Part shown: in pieces, positions 45,739 to 57,489 of the stretch
Numbering within the stretch: the first letter of the stretch is position 1
How the letters are laid out: the number at the start of each line of letters is the position of its first letter
DNA from: Takakia lepidozioides
Lineage: Eukaryota > Streptophyta > Takakiopsida > Takakiales > Takakiaceae
NCBI GenBank assembly: GCA_030704615.1
Contig: CM060732.1
Span: forward strand, 38,609,053-38,673,052
Direction of reading: 5' to 3'
Length of the DNA stretch: 64,000 bases
Translations under genes and position numbers: made by a program
Notes under the pieces: generated by a model
What the model was told of the DNA's origin: nothing
Seen by the model: the letters and a program-made list of their open reading frames with translations, nothing else
Database searches by the model: none

Positions 45739-48700
45739 CTAAACCAGGCTAAGCATGCATTTCCTCCCCCACGATCCCAGGGTGATGTCCCCATCAACGC
45801 TTCTTCCGCTTTTGAGGTCGTCCTTCGAAAGCTGCAACCGCCTTGGATGTGTTTTTCCCATTTCTAAGGCACGCACCCAAGCTGCCTCCACATGATGATA
45901 GCCCTTCCATTTCACGAGATACTCAGTTTCTCGATTCTTGAACCTCGTCGACTTAAAAACTGCCTCCACCTCGTACTCAAGTTCATTTTTATGATCCAAC
46001 AGCACAGGTGGCGGACGCAACACTTGATGCCGATTCAGACGCGCTTCATCTTTGAAGTAATGCTTCAAAAGGGAGACCTGGAATACCGGATACACCTTGC
46101 TGTTTGCCGGCAGCTCCAATTCATACACGTCCTCATTCATAACCTTCCGGATGCGAAAGGGTCCCGCATACGGAGGTATGAACTTCGGACTCACTTCCGG
46201 AGGTAGTCGAAAATTCTTGATGTTCAACCAGACCTCCATGTCTGCCTCAAACTTAACTTCCCTCCGCTTCCGATTTGCTTGCCGTTCATACCGTTTCCTA
46301 GCTTTGGCAATGTTGTACTTTGCCAGCTTCAACAAACGCTTACGTTCTTCCAGCACCGCCGCTGCTGCCGGTTCCTCAACGTCCTGGGCGGCCCAACTTG
46401 TCGGCACCAGAGGTGCTTTTCCATAGACCAATACGAAAGGGGAAACCCCCGTTACGGAGTGTTTTGTGTTATTATAACAGAACTCTGCCGCGTCCAAGTG
46501 TTCCACCCAGTCTGATTGGTCTGCCGACACGTAATTCCGCAAGAGTTGCTTCACCACAGAATTCACTCTTTTCGTTTGGCCGTCCGTCGTAGGTCAGAAG
46601 GCGGTGCTCATCTTGAGCCTCGTCCCCATCTTCTTCAAAAGTGCCCTCCAAAATTTACTCGTAAACTTTGGATCGCGGTCCGAGACAATATCCTTCGGGA
46701 GTCCATAATGCTTGAAGACGTGGGCGAAGTAAAGTCGTCTCGTCTCCTGCGCCGTTGTCATCTCTTTGGTGGGAATGAAATGGCCCATTTTACTGAACCT
46801 ATCCACCACCACCATGATTGCATCGAATCCTTTTGACAGCGGCATAGCAGTCATGAAATCCATCGAGACACTTTCCCAAGACCCCTCTGGAATCGGCAAG
46901 GGTTGTAACAGCCCCGCTTGCTTTTTGTACTCGCTCCGGTTTTATTGGCATGTAGTGCATGTCTTGACATACTCCTCGACCTCCTCCCTTAACTTGGGTC
47001 AGAAATATTTTTTCTTCAAGAGTGTCGCGGTGCGTTTGGCTCCGCCGTGGTCCGCAAGCGGGCCATCGTGGCATTCTCTTAGGAGACTATCTCTGATCCC
47101 TCCCTTCGGCACGTGGAGACGCTTTTGCTTATACCGGAGCAGTCCATTTTGCAAGTGGAACTGCGATTTAACCCCCATCCTCAAGTCCCGCATCACGGAC
47201 TTCGCCATCTCAACCTTCTGGTAAGCCTTCCAAATCTTCCTTTGGAACGCCGTCTCGCCCCTATACACCAACATGAGTTGCTGCTTTCTACTTAAGGCAT
47301 CGGCCACCACATTGTCCCGTCCCGGTTTGTACTTGATATCCACGTCGAACACCGCCAAAGTATCTTGCCACCTAAGTTGTTTTGGGGACAACTTAGGCTG
47401 CGTGGAAAAATACTTCACTGTGACATTGTCCGTGAACACCTTCATCGGGTTGGAACCAACATAATGGCGCCAAAGCTCAAGGCAATGCACCGCCGCCTTC
47501 ATTTCCTTCTCATGCGTAGGCCACCATCGCTCCACTTCATTCAGTTTCTTACTTTCGTAAGCCACTGGACGTCCATCCTGCATGAGTACGCCCCCTATTG
47601 CAAAGTCCGACACATCCGTATGAATCTCAAATGGACGGTCGAACTCCGGGATTTTTGAGGACTAGAGCTTCCGCCATCCGCTGCTTCAACTCGGTAAAAG
47701 CTTGGCCACAAAAGGTGTTCCATACCCAGACCTTGGATTTATACAGAAGGTCCGACAGCAGCCCCGCGATCTTGGCGAAATTTCTCACATACTTTCGGTA
47801 ATACGAGACGAGTCCTATGAAGGACCGCACCCCCGGGACCGAAGTCGGAGGCTCCCAGTCCAAGATCGCCCTCACCTTTCTGTCATCCATTTTGATCCCA
47901 TCCTGTGTAATCACATATCCTAGGAATTCAACCTTTGTGACCCCGAATTCACACTTTGAAGCTTTGGCATACAGCTTCCCTTCCTGCAATCTGGAACACC
48001 CTTTTGAGGTGCTCCAGGTGCTCCAGGTGCTCCTCCTTTGTTTTTGAGTACACCAAGATGTCGTCGATGTACACGATCACAAAGTCATCCAACCACTCCT
48101 GGAAAAGGCTGTTCATTAGCGTGCTAAAGGTCGCGGGTGCATTGGTGAGCCCAAAAGGTATCACCAAGAACTCATACGAACCATATCTCGTCCTGCACGC
48201 GGTCTTCTCCTCATCTCCCTCCGCCATCTCGGATTTGATGGTAGCTCGAGCGCAAATCGATCCGGCTGAAATACTTCGCTTCTGCCAACCGGTCGAAGAG
48301 GTCGTCGATCATTGACAAAGGGTACCGGTTTTTTATAGTTACCTTATTCAGAGCCCTGTAATCGACACACATCCGCAGCGTCCCATCTTTCTTGTCTGCG
48401 AATAGCACCGGTGCTTCGTAGGGAGACTTACTCGGCCGGATCCCTTTGACATTAGATCCTTGAGCTGAGTCTTCAGCTCGACCAACTCTTTGTGGCTCAA
48501 TCGGTAGGGCGCTTGGCAGGCGGCTCCGATCTCGTATCACCTCAATCTTGTGGTCAACTCCCCTTCGCGGTGGCAAGCCGCTTGATAAATCCTCCGGTAT
48601 CACATCCTGGTATTTCTCCAAGATCCCTCGATCCAATCTGGGCTTGGCTCTCCATCGCCTTCTCTTTTCACTTGTCTTACGTAAAGCAAAAACTGGGGCT

Positions 48701-49282
48701 CATGTGGCTCCTCCACGGCCCACTCCCTTGCTGACAGAAGGTTTATTCGCCCGGCATTTCCGACACCCGTAAAACTTCGTCACCATTCCCACACGGTAGC
48801 GTGACTACTCTCTTGCGGCCATCTATGACCGCTCCGGATTTGCTCAAAAAGGTCATCCCTAAAATGAGATCCACTCCATCGATCTCGCAAATGGTGAAGT
48901 TCTCACGTCCCTCCCAACTCCCCAGTTGAAGAGGAACATCGAACGCCAACCTCGTCGCCAATTGTGGCCATCTATGACCGCTCCTTTGGCAGAACGCACC
49001 TCAATAGAGGCCCCCCACGTCACTTGTCGGGAGTCCCAGCTTCCATGCCATTGCCGGTGTCATGAAGGAGTGCGATACTCCTGTGTCCACCAACAACGAC
49101 ACGTTAGTTCCGGAAATTATCCCACTCACGAACAATAACTGACTCCCTTTACGCAGGGCGCCAGTTTCCTGATACAACTCACAAGAGTAGTTGCCACCAC
49201 CGCTTCCACCAAGCGGCTGAAAGAATCTTTCGACAGCTCTGAGGTCGCCCGAGTCATGTTCAATTGTCGGGGTTTTGCGCAC
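45739..49282 (-). pseudogene. Gypsy pol: protease, RT, RNase H, integrase, chromodomain
   Basis: Protease: LLVDTGVSHSFM (about 49.1 kb). [28 protein letters not shown], then the active site [11 protein letters not shown] (about 48.05 kb). RNase H: MSDFAIGGVLM, VFTDNVTVKYF, DALSRKQQ. Integrase: zinc-region ECHDGPLADHGGAKRT, core GSWESVSMDFMTAMP, VDRFSKMGHF, SDRDPKF. Chromodomain: TEYLVKWKGYHHVEAAW, about 45 residues before the end. Frame changes near 48.22, 47.97 and 47.62 kb interrupt the polyprotein. Confidence 0.93.
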
Positions 49283-49288
49283 ACCTAG

Positions 49289-50388
49289 CTATGTGCTCGG
49301 GCTCCCCGCAATTAAAGCACACTCCATCGAAGGTCGCCTTTTGTCCGCCATAAACCGTCGCACCTGATTTTCCTTTCGGAGCACCGGGTGTCGTCTTGGC
49401 GTGTGAAGGCCCTCAGTTTGATTTCCACGTGCCATTGTCGCCACGTGGCCTATCCCACTTCTTTTCCGGTCGAAAGGAGTCACCCCCCCCCCCTCCCGTC
49501 GGACCTTTTTGTCGTTCAGCTCCGTACGGCCTTGTCTTTCGCCCCTAGGGACATCCGAGAAACAGTCAGCCCTCTCAATTGCCTCGTTCAAAGTCTTAGG
49601 TGGCTTCTCCTCCAACTTTCGTTTGGCCTATAGGGCCAGTCCCGCCACAAAGTTGAAAATCATTTCTAGTTCTACCATGTCCGGGACTTCGACCAACAGC
49701 AAATTGAAAGCCTGAACATATCCCCGAATGTCATCCGTTTGCTTCAAATTCCTCATCTTGTCCCGGGCGAGCCAGGACGCGTTGAGGGGCACAAACTGTC
49801 TCTACATCAGTTCCTTGAACCCACTCCAATTCAAGGTTTCTGGGTTTGGACCTCGGTCGTGAAGGCGTTTCTGCCACAGCCCCTCAAATAGGTGGGAGCC
49901 ACTTCCACACGATCCTCGTCACTCAACTTGGCCGCCCGGAAGTACTGCTCTAGCTCCAAGAGCCAAGTGTTGAGTGCCTTCCGATTTGGATGCCCACGAA
50001 GGTGTCGGGTTCCTTAGGCTTCACCTTAAACTTTGCCTTAGTGGAAGTGGCATTAGTCGCCTTCAACACGTCTTTCAACGTCCCGCCAAACTGCGCCAAC
50101 AACCCTTCCCAAAAGGCTGCTGGCATAGGGGGCATCTGTTGGTCTGTCGGAGCTCTCAGGAATTCCTCGGGCTCTGACTCCTCAGATTCCTCCCATTCTT
50201 AAGCGGCCTCGTTTTCAAAAGCATGCATCGCTTCCTCAAATAGCCGCTTTGGTGACACATCGCCCCCATCGGGCTCACCAGGATCATCATCTTTCGGGCC
50301 GTTCCGCTTTCGCTTTGGCATGCCCGACCCCATGATGAGGCCGATCCCAAGGACGACCGCGTACTGAACTCTAAGCTTTGATATCAAG
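49289..50388 (-). pseudogene. Gypsy gag with zinc knuckle
   Basis: Minus-strand segments start MGSGMPKRKRNGPKDDDPGE after the primer-binding site, continue with AFWEGLLAQFGGTLKDVLK and a gag-core-like stretch with frameshifts, and end in a knuckle CFNCGEPEHIA-like (about 49.29-49.32 kb). The order and position before the protease fit gag. Confidence 0.75.
50375..50388 (-). other. Primer-binding site (initiator Met-tRNA-like)
   Basis: Directly inside the 5' LTR the minus strand reads CTTGATATCAAAGC, close to TGGTATCAGAGC, the usual plant site for initiator tRNA-Met priming. Confidence 0.6.
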
Positions 50389-51113
50389 TGTCGCGCACCT
50401 CACTTTGGTAAGTTCCCTTTCAAGTCATAGTTACTCGCTTTGATGCGCGCGCCTAACTCCCAACCTGGCCCCCGGGCCAGCTTGGAGCTTCGGCTGCTCA
50501 CCGAAACATAACGGTCCCCCTTTACTCTTCCAAAAGACCCTCCACCAATTCGGGCCTAGTGGAAATTCCCTTTGGTAGATGGCAGTCCAGAATAGCTCCC
50601 CACTCCTTGGTAGCTTTCCGGCTCGCTCGTTTATTCACTAGTTTTTGGTCACCAACGGGCTTGCACCGTTCTCGGGGTTACTACTCCCTATATATACTTC
50701 TGTGACTGTCCGCGGGGGTTTCACAAACAACCATGCCATTTTATGGCGAACCACCATGAAGACCCTCGACTCCCGGTGATGAGTCGCGGTGGGTCTTGGC
50801 CCACCCACCACGGCCCCATTGGACCGTGATGAGTCCAAAGACTCCCCACGACTCCCACCACCAGGTCTCCGCCCCATGGTGAGTCCTATGCCACCCCCAC
50901 TAAGTCCCGCTAAGCTACCCCCACCCCTTGTGGAGCCACCCCCACCGCAACCCGGTGTGCGGGGCTCCACCTAGTGAGCGCCTCCACCTCCTTGAGTGCC
51001 TTGGGCACTCAAGGGTGCTTCAGCCCCCCGTACCTATCGCTGCCACTGCCCCCACCACAGAGGCAGCCCCTCCTACGTCCGGACCCCTGCCCTCAAGGCA
51101 AAGGGCCGCGACA
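50389..51113 (-). repeat. 5' LTR of the Ty3/Gypsy element
   Basis: A 725-bp LTR from TGTCGCG to CGCGACA, a perfect 7-bp terminal inverted repeat. It pairs with 44179-44902 and with the solo LTR at 57910-58632. Confidence 0.95.
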
Positions 51114-51920
51114 CATAAACGTTTGTCAGAAGTTTGTAGTTCTGCAATATGCTGATTATGAATATGTGCTAAATAGTAAATGTTGGTTCTGCGGTAGTAA
51201 TCAGCTATCATTTGGATATTGTGTTTCAATTGTTGTATTGATGGGTGATCAAAGAGGGTGTCATTATGTTCCCAAGTGGCTTTCTTGTCGGGGTCACATT
51301 TCCATTTACACACTGCACGAGGCTCCATATTGGTCTACTCACATTTTTTTAACTATGCCTTGTATTTCTTCAAGCTCATAGTGGGGTTCCAGTAGGATTT
51401 GTACTGATTGGGTTGTGTCAGGTTGTTGTGGATCCGTTGTTTGGGCAGTTATAGATTGAGCGGCTTTTGGATGAGATATGGGGGCGACAAACAGTCTAGC
51501 AAGTTGGGGGCGTGTAGGTTGGGAGTGGTACTGAGATAGAAACTCGCAAGGATGATGGGACGAAGTCGCACAGTTTATGGGGCAATTATTTTGGCAGACG
51601 GTTGTGGGGTAGCAAAAAATGGTTTGTAGGTGACCTAAGTGGATATGTTGGGAACGAATTAATGGTCTAGGGTATTTAGGCGAAAAACGTGTGGGTTGAT
51701 AAGCTTGGTTCCAGTTGCATCTGTTAGTTGCAAAATTGTAGATATATTGTACCGCATAAATAATTTTAGGGTGGTTTGTTTGTGGCGTCTACTATTTGGG
51801 TTAAAGAGGCATTGTTGTGGACTTGTATCCCATGCTATTTCTAGGGGTGAAGTGTGGAGTTGAATATTAGGTAGCAATGTGTTAATAGTAATATGCATGT
51901 GTTTGAGGATGTACAAGGTT
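51114..51920 (-). mobile_element. Old retroelement, 5' part (interrupted by Gypsy)
   Basis: Minus-strand remnants HITINTLLPNIQLHTSPLEI, LKLFMRYNISTILQLTDATG and NIQMIADYYRRTNIYYLAHI, ending HIAELQTSDKR at the Gypsy junction. The same residues SDKR recur at 44178 and then continue. It is therefore the upstream part of the element at 43250-44178. Stops are frequent. Confidence 0.5.
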
Positions 51921-52013
51921 ATGAGGAGCGAGAGAACAGTAGGTTAGGTTAGGAGAGACCCCGGTTGATGCCCGGGTTGATACCCGGCGAAACCCAAATA
52001 CTAGACCAACACT

Positions 52014-52123
52014 GGTAAAGCCCTCGCCCGAGGACTTTCCTGGATTTGAGGCGCCTGTCCCGAGGGCGGAGCCCGAGGGTAGGGGTCGAAAATCTAGGAA
52101 AGTCCAAGGGCGAGGGCTTTACC
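52014..52123. repeat. 110-bp fold-back (hairpin) sequence
   Basis: GGTAAAGCCCTCGCCC at the left end is complementary to GGGCGAGGGCTTTACC at the right end, and GGACTTTCCT pairs with AGGAAAGTCC further in. About 40 bp can pair on each side of a GC-rich centre. It resembles a fold-back MITE. No target duplication was identified. Confidence 0.8.
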
Positions 52124-54080
52124 TTTCGTAAAAAATGAAGCTGCCCGTTTTTTAGACTGCTCGTTTCTCCTCTGCGTTGCCACTAGGGTTTCATTGTCAC
52201 GTCATTGTAGCTCGCTGCCCAGTCTGAAATCGTCTGCCCAATATTAAGAGTAATAGATCCATAAAATATGCCAGCCTACCAGTGGACAGATTCCATAATC
52301 TGGGATTATAGCCCCTGTCCCGGGGCAAAAACCTGTAATCACTGCAAGGGAAAATTCATGTCAGGGAAGCCCTAATTTTAACAAAGCCAAAAAATCTGAT
52401 TTTACGTCTCCACTTAACCCTTAAGTGCCCGGCCACCACTTGAGGAAAAACCTAACTCTAGCCCACCAAAACATTTTTATCTAGAGAATTTCTGAGTATG
52501 TAAAACTGACCGTTCGAATACTTCCCACTTACCGCCCCACCTCCTACCACAGAAAGTTTCATAAAAATCCAACCGCCAGATACAAAGGTAAAACTGTAGA
52601 GTGGGGACCAAAAACTTCGCTTCCCAAAATAATAGGTAGGTGCCAAAACAACCAGTTTTTAGCTCACATCAGGGCAGTTTTGTTTTTTGTTTTTTGTTTT
52701 TTAGAGAGTCTCGGGAATTCAGTTCCCTACCTGATAACACATGTTTCCTGAAATTTTCAGTTTTTTCTAGTATGTTTTCAAGTGGGCTCCTTTGTAGTGA
52801 CAAAATGGGGGGTCAAATTTACCCCTTTTCAAAATATCTCCTTATAAATTTCTGCAAGACAATTAAGCCCTTCAATTCCTAATCCCTCTTGTGGGAGTGT
52901 TGTGGGCTTCCATAAGAAGTCCCCAAATTTTTTTGAGACCAATCAAAGCAAGACATAGGATTTTGGGTTCCATACCCGGGACTTCACATGGCACACCTAC
53001 GTTATAGCCTACAGACTTATGATATTTGTTGCCATAGCCCCCCAGCGTACTGGGTTTGGGAGCTCCTATGGCCACCCAGCCCCTCTTTTCATGGGGTTAC
53101 ACCCCACCCTCAACCTGGTGAAACTCCAGTCTAGGTTCGACCCACCCCTCAATTCAGGCGGTCCTACATGGCCTACCCTTCACAAGAAATACATCTCGGA
53201 TTTTCAATCTTGTTGGAATGTTTTCAAACTAGACAGCATATTCGAAACTTTGAATTTGAAAATGGTGAGCCGGGGATTTGTCTAAGTTCAAAACGTATGT
53301 GCTGTGTTTGCCAGATTTTGAGCCCTCTGAATTTTTTCTAAGTCCTTTGTATGATTTCAACATGTGGTGGAACCCCTTGAATTTTTCTGTCATTTGTTTC
53401 CTGTGAAGATGTGGAGTTACACCCCCTGAATTTTTCTAACTCCTTCGTAGTGTCTTTGTAATTGTTCTCACAACATATTTGTGCCATCATACGAATTCCA
53501 AGAGAAGAAAATGAGAGGTGAAGGAGAGAGTTGAGTTGGGATCTGGAAGGGGATCTCATAATGGAGGCAGCCAAAGTAACAGGGAGCGAGGGGTGGATTT
53601 GGGGGGGGGGGGTTGTAATTTTGCAACAAGCAGAGGCTCAGAAAGAGCATGCATAAAAGAGACTATGGATTTTGGTAGTTTCAAGACTAAGATGTCATGG
53701 AGTGTTTAGAACAACAGTTGAGTTTTAAGCTTAGGATCGCCCGCTCTTTTGTGCCTCCAGTTGCAATCATTTTCTTCTACCTCAGCTAGAGACTTCCCAT
53801 TGCGAGGAGATGGAGTATTTCCATGGATTTAGTTGGAAAGACGGGTGCCGAGGATGCCACTCTTGCCCCAGGAGAGATGAAAGTCTTGGAGTAATTGTTG
53901 CCCGCTGATCCGAAGCTTTGGAAAAAGCTGCATATATGGAGACCTAGGCCTTCAGTTATTAGGTCAAATTAGACAGTGACCTACCAGTAACCCTACTCAT
54001 CCATAGCTTCTTGCATACCCCTTTGCTTCTTGGTAAGGGGGCAGTGTCCCGTTTTTCATCCTCCCTGGTTGTTTTCCGAG
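52124..54080. other. Intergenic, no gene seen
   Basis: AT-rich with homopolymer runs (for example GGGGGGGGGG near 53600). Short open frames have no recognisable family. Probably old repeat-derived sequence. Confidence 0.4.
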
Positions 54081-54084
54081 GTTA

Positions 54085-54215
54085 TGACAACCAGCATGTA
54101 GCCCAGTGGTAATGGGCACATACCACGTTGGATGTGGTTGTGGGTTCAAACCACGGTCTGGTGTGTCATGAAGGTGTCCACCTTTCAGCCCTCATAAATA
54201 TCAATATCAATATCA
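54085..54215 (+). mobile_element. tRNA-derived SINE
   Basis: A-box-like TAGCCCAGTGG (54099-54109) and B-box GGTTCAAACC (54143-54152) are spaced as in a tRNA-derived pol III promoter. There is no foldable acceptor stem. A downstream body ends in an ATCAAT/ATATCA repeat near 54195-54215. This matches the plan of plant Au-like SINEs. Confidence 0.65.
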
Positions 54216-54484
54216 TCAAAGCCTTATTTGAGGGTCCGGGTCTCAGCATCAATATCAACTCGACACTTAACCGACGGATAGGTTACGGACCGGGTATTAT
54301 CCAACAATGTACCCGGCGGGTCCGGGTCCACATACCCGCATTGATACCCATGTTGATACCCTCTACGTACCCAATACCCTCCCAAACACTCGTGTGTACC
54401 ATTTTGGTGGCCCTCCAAAACTTAGCTGGTCGCTTAAGGGTTAAGGAGAACAACCTTAGTACACATAAACCTAAACCTTATGGG

Positions 54485-54620
54485 ATTTTTTTTTAATTTT
54501 TTTTACGAGAAGGCCGATGGAAGGGCCGAAATTTATTAAAAAATAGCGAGGAAAAAATAACCTCGGAAAAAAAAAAAAAAAAAGTGACGCCTCCCGAATG
54601 GAGCGTAACTTATGGTATCA
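54485..54620. repeat. Poly(T)/poly(A) block with serial stem-loops
   Basis: Homopolymer T runs are followed by GGCC..GGCC, CGAGG..CCTCG and ACGCCTCC..GGAGCGT stem-loops, separated by A-rich runs including A17. The last stem-loop resembles the one at 43252-43275. Probably the terminus of a retroelement. Confidence 0.45.
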
Positions 54621-57480
54621 CTTCACCACAAGGGCTATTGCCACTAGATTTCCCACATATCCACATCAAGTGGCTGGATTTTCAAATTAAATGTCACATT
54701 TTAGTGATATTTTCCCATCGCTTTAGGGATTTAGCACCCTCTTAAAAACATATTAAACCGGTAAGTGATACTAATATTTAACGCCGTCAAACATTGCCCA
54801 AATTTACACACCATATCTTGAAAAATACAAGCTACTTAAAATACTTAAGAATACTAACTAACTTTATAATTCTAGCCACCTAAATAAGTACATTAGTATT
54901 AGTATTAGTTAGTATTCCACATCACTTTGATAAGTTTGGATAAATTTTACATGGACAAGGCGCTCTTAAAAAATGGTCGAAGAATTTTTTTTAAACCCCG
55001 GCCCCGGGTTGATAACAGTATGTTATCATCCATGTTTGATTGTTATTGATATGTTGTCTAATAATTTTGATAATGGTCTTGATTGATAACCCCCGGTATG
55101 TAAAATCCTAAATAAATCTAGTATTGGTCTCCAGCGGGTATGTCCACAACCTCACACCGCCAATACCCGGAACCAGCGGGTCTTACAAAGGATAATAACC
55201 CCCCCACACTGGTACACACCCTCATGGATCAGGGCGTAACTCCTTACCTACAATCATCCACAGATTTGAACCTTATAAATCCCTATGTAACTGCCCGGGA
55301 CACCCCCCTGGGATTCAGGTCCATTCAGGTCGCGTGGTTGTTTAAGGGTTAAGAGAATGTTGGAGATGGCAGCTCCCCTCACAACCTTACTGTGAAACCC
55401 TACCACGAAGCATTAAGTTGGAGAATCACACACAAAAAGGCCCACCTATCACTAGAATGACCAAGAAGCGCAGAATCCAACTTGTCCTAGACATTTATGA
55501 TGGAATGAAGTATGACATGAAGGCAAACTTCTTTAAAATGAGGCATAATTAAACAAGCCTCAAATGGCAATTGGCTCTCTTGCTTTGCTTTGGCACAACA
55601 TAAGAGGAAGGTGAGACTAGGGAGCATGACTCAGCACAACACACCAATCAGCGCCTTGACATGGTGTAAGGTACTTTGACCACATTTTCTCCATTGACTT
55701 GCATGTCTCCGCAAAGTCACTCTCTACAAGAGAGCCAACAAACATCACTATGTGTACGAAACTATAAACATCTCCCAAGCCTTGTAATAAGTACATCATC
55801 ATAGACACCCTATGTAAAGCCTACGTCTACACACTGGGCAGTTGGCATTTTACTGAAGCCATGTGTCGATACAATCACTATGGGAAGTGTGGCCACAAAC
55901 TAGAAGATTGCAAAAGAGCTCTACATGAACAAATGCCTCCAAGCAGCTAGGAGAGAAAATAAATTCTGGTCATCCAGTGAAATTCTGGAGAGAGTATTAA
56001 TATTCAAAAGTACTTGATGTAGAGAAGAAATGGAGGCTGTGGCGGATTTTGTGGAGCATGAAGTACAACATACAACATGCTCTACACCTCTATTCACGAA
56101 CGTTGTGGGATAATCAATCATCGGCCACATGGATAATAGCTGTGAGAAAACATTTGGTCAGCGAGCTCATATAGAAGATCCGAGTACTGCCAAAAGCATG
56201 TGCAGTTGAAAACGATTTCAAATAGTTATTCAAACTCTGAAGACAAGATTGACACATATATTTCGGTCATATACATAAACTTTTATTTGCTCGCCAACAA
56301 ACATATCAGGTGTATGCCAGCCATTGTCACACAGTGGGCCAGCCTCCAGTCAGACTGCACAATGTACAACGGCAGGCAGTTAGGCGAGTACGTGAAAGTC
56401 ATGCATCTGCCCTGCTACTGGTGGCTGAACTTGTCACCCGATGTCATTCCTGATGAAGAAGTGGAACCTCAAGGACAAGAGGTACCGTGCGTGACAAACC
56501 ATTCGCAAGGCACTGAAAGCGGGGGTCCAACCAACAACCATGCCACACGGAATAACCAAGGTAAGACGTACTTCACTTTGTCATTGACGTCTTTGAATGC
56601 ATGTTCATTGCGGTATGGAGTTCATTAACATTTATAGTGTCTTTGTTGGGGCTAGACAAGAATCTTGGGAGGCTCTCATTGCAGGGGAGAGGGAAGAGCT
56701 GAAGGCGGAGATCTTCGTGAGGGGCCGTGCGACAACTGCAGTGCGGAATCAACACACAAGTGGGGCCCCGCGGAAGCAATAGTTTTGTCAGCCGATTCGT
56801 AAGTGTTCTTTCCCTTGCCATACCCATTTTTTTTTTTTAGCTTCTCCTTCCATTATGAATTCTAACCTGTCATTCCATTTGTATATCATGTGCAGTTTCA
56901 GAGGCCTCCCTCCGCCATCGAGCACCCACTTTGCAAGACTCAGGGGTGGAAGGCCCTCGTAGCATCAATGGCCAAGGCGCCCCAATTGACGGAGGATAGT
57001 GCATCTGTAGGGGTGGGGATGGTAGTTCAATGGCTCGGCCGGATGGGGGAGAGCTAGTAGTAGGGGGTGGTTCGAAGGATGATGTAATCTCGGACTCGGC
57101 CTCATCATCCTCTAAAGTGGAGGCCCAGCGTAGCTTGCATTCCTCGGACGAGTACTCCTATGACTCAGGTGATGAGGAGTGAGGGATGGTTTCCAGCTAG
57201 AGACATGTATAGGTAGCACTCGCTTTATGTATATATTTTTTCAGTTGCCATTTCGATCCTCATTTTAACCTTAATGGACATGTGGATTTGGTGGGTCGAC
57301 CTATAGATTAGAATTCATGCAATTCTTGCAAGCATGAAGCACACCCCGACCCCCGAGAAACAAAAAACCCCACACCCAAACCCCAAAACCCCCCCCCCCC
57401 CCCAAAACCCCAAAAAAGAAACCCAAAACCCCACCCCAAATACCAGCTGGCTACCCTCTCTCCCGCCTCCCCCCCCTCCC
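54621..57480. other. Repeat-derived region with weak coding traces
   Basis: CRYNHYGKCGHKLEDC at about 55860 (plus) looks like a damaged gag zinc knuckle. The 56200-56630 frame (LPCYWWLNLSPDVIPDEE) ends at a plausible donor but belongs to no family I recognise. A C-rich run lies near 57390-57405. No gene is called. Confidence 0.35.
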
Positions 57481-57489
57481 TCCCCCCAG

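Larger units (their letters stand above)
44179..51113 (-). mobile_element. Ty3/Gypsy chromovirus retrotransposon
   Basis: A 6.9-kb element with two LTRs, coding on the minus strand in the order gag, protease, reverse transcriptase, RNase H, integrase, chromodomain. That order with integrase last is diagnostic of Ty3/Gypsy; the C-terminal chromodomain marks the chromovirus branch. It is inserted in an older retroelement, whose reading frame resumes on the other side. The flanks carry a 15-bp direct repeat (see findings). Several frameshifts in pol make it inactive. Confidence 0.96.

Noticed and set aside
54099-54152. Possible tRNA gene (A and B box)
   Set aside because: The boxes are present but no acceptor, D or anticodon stem can be formed, and a SINE-like body with a simple-repeat tail follows.
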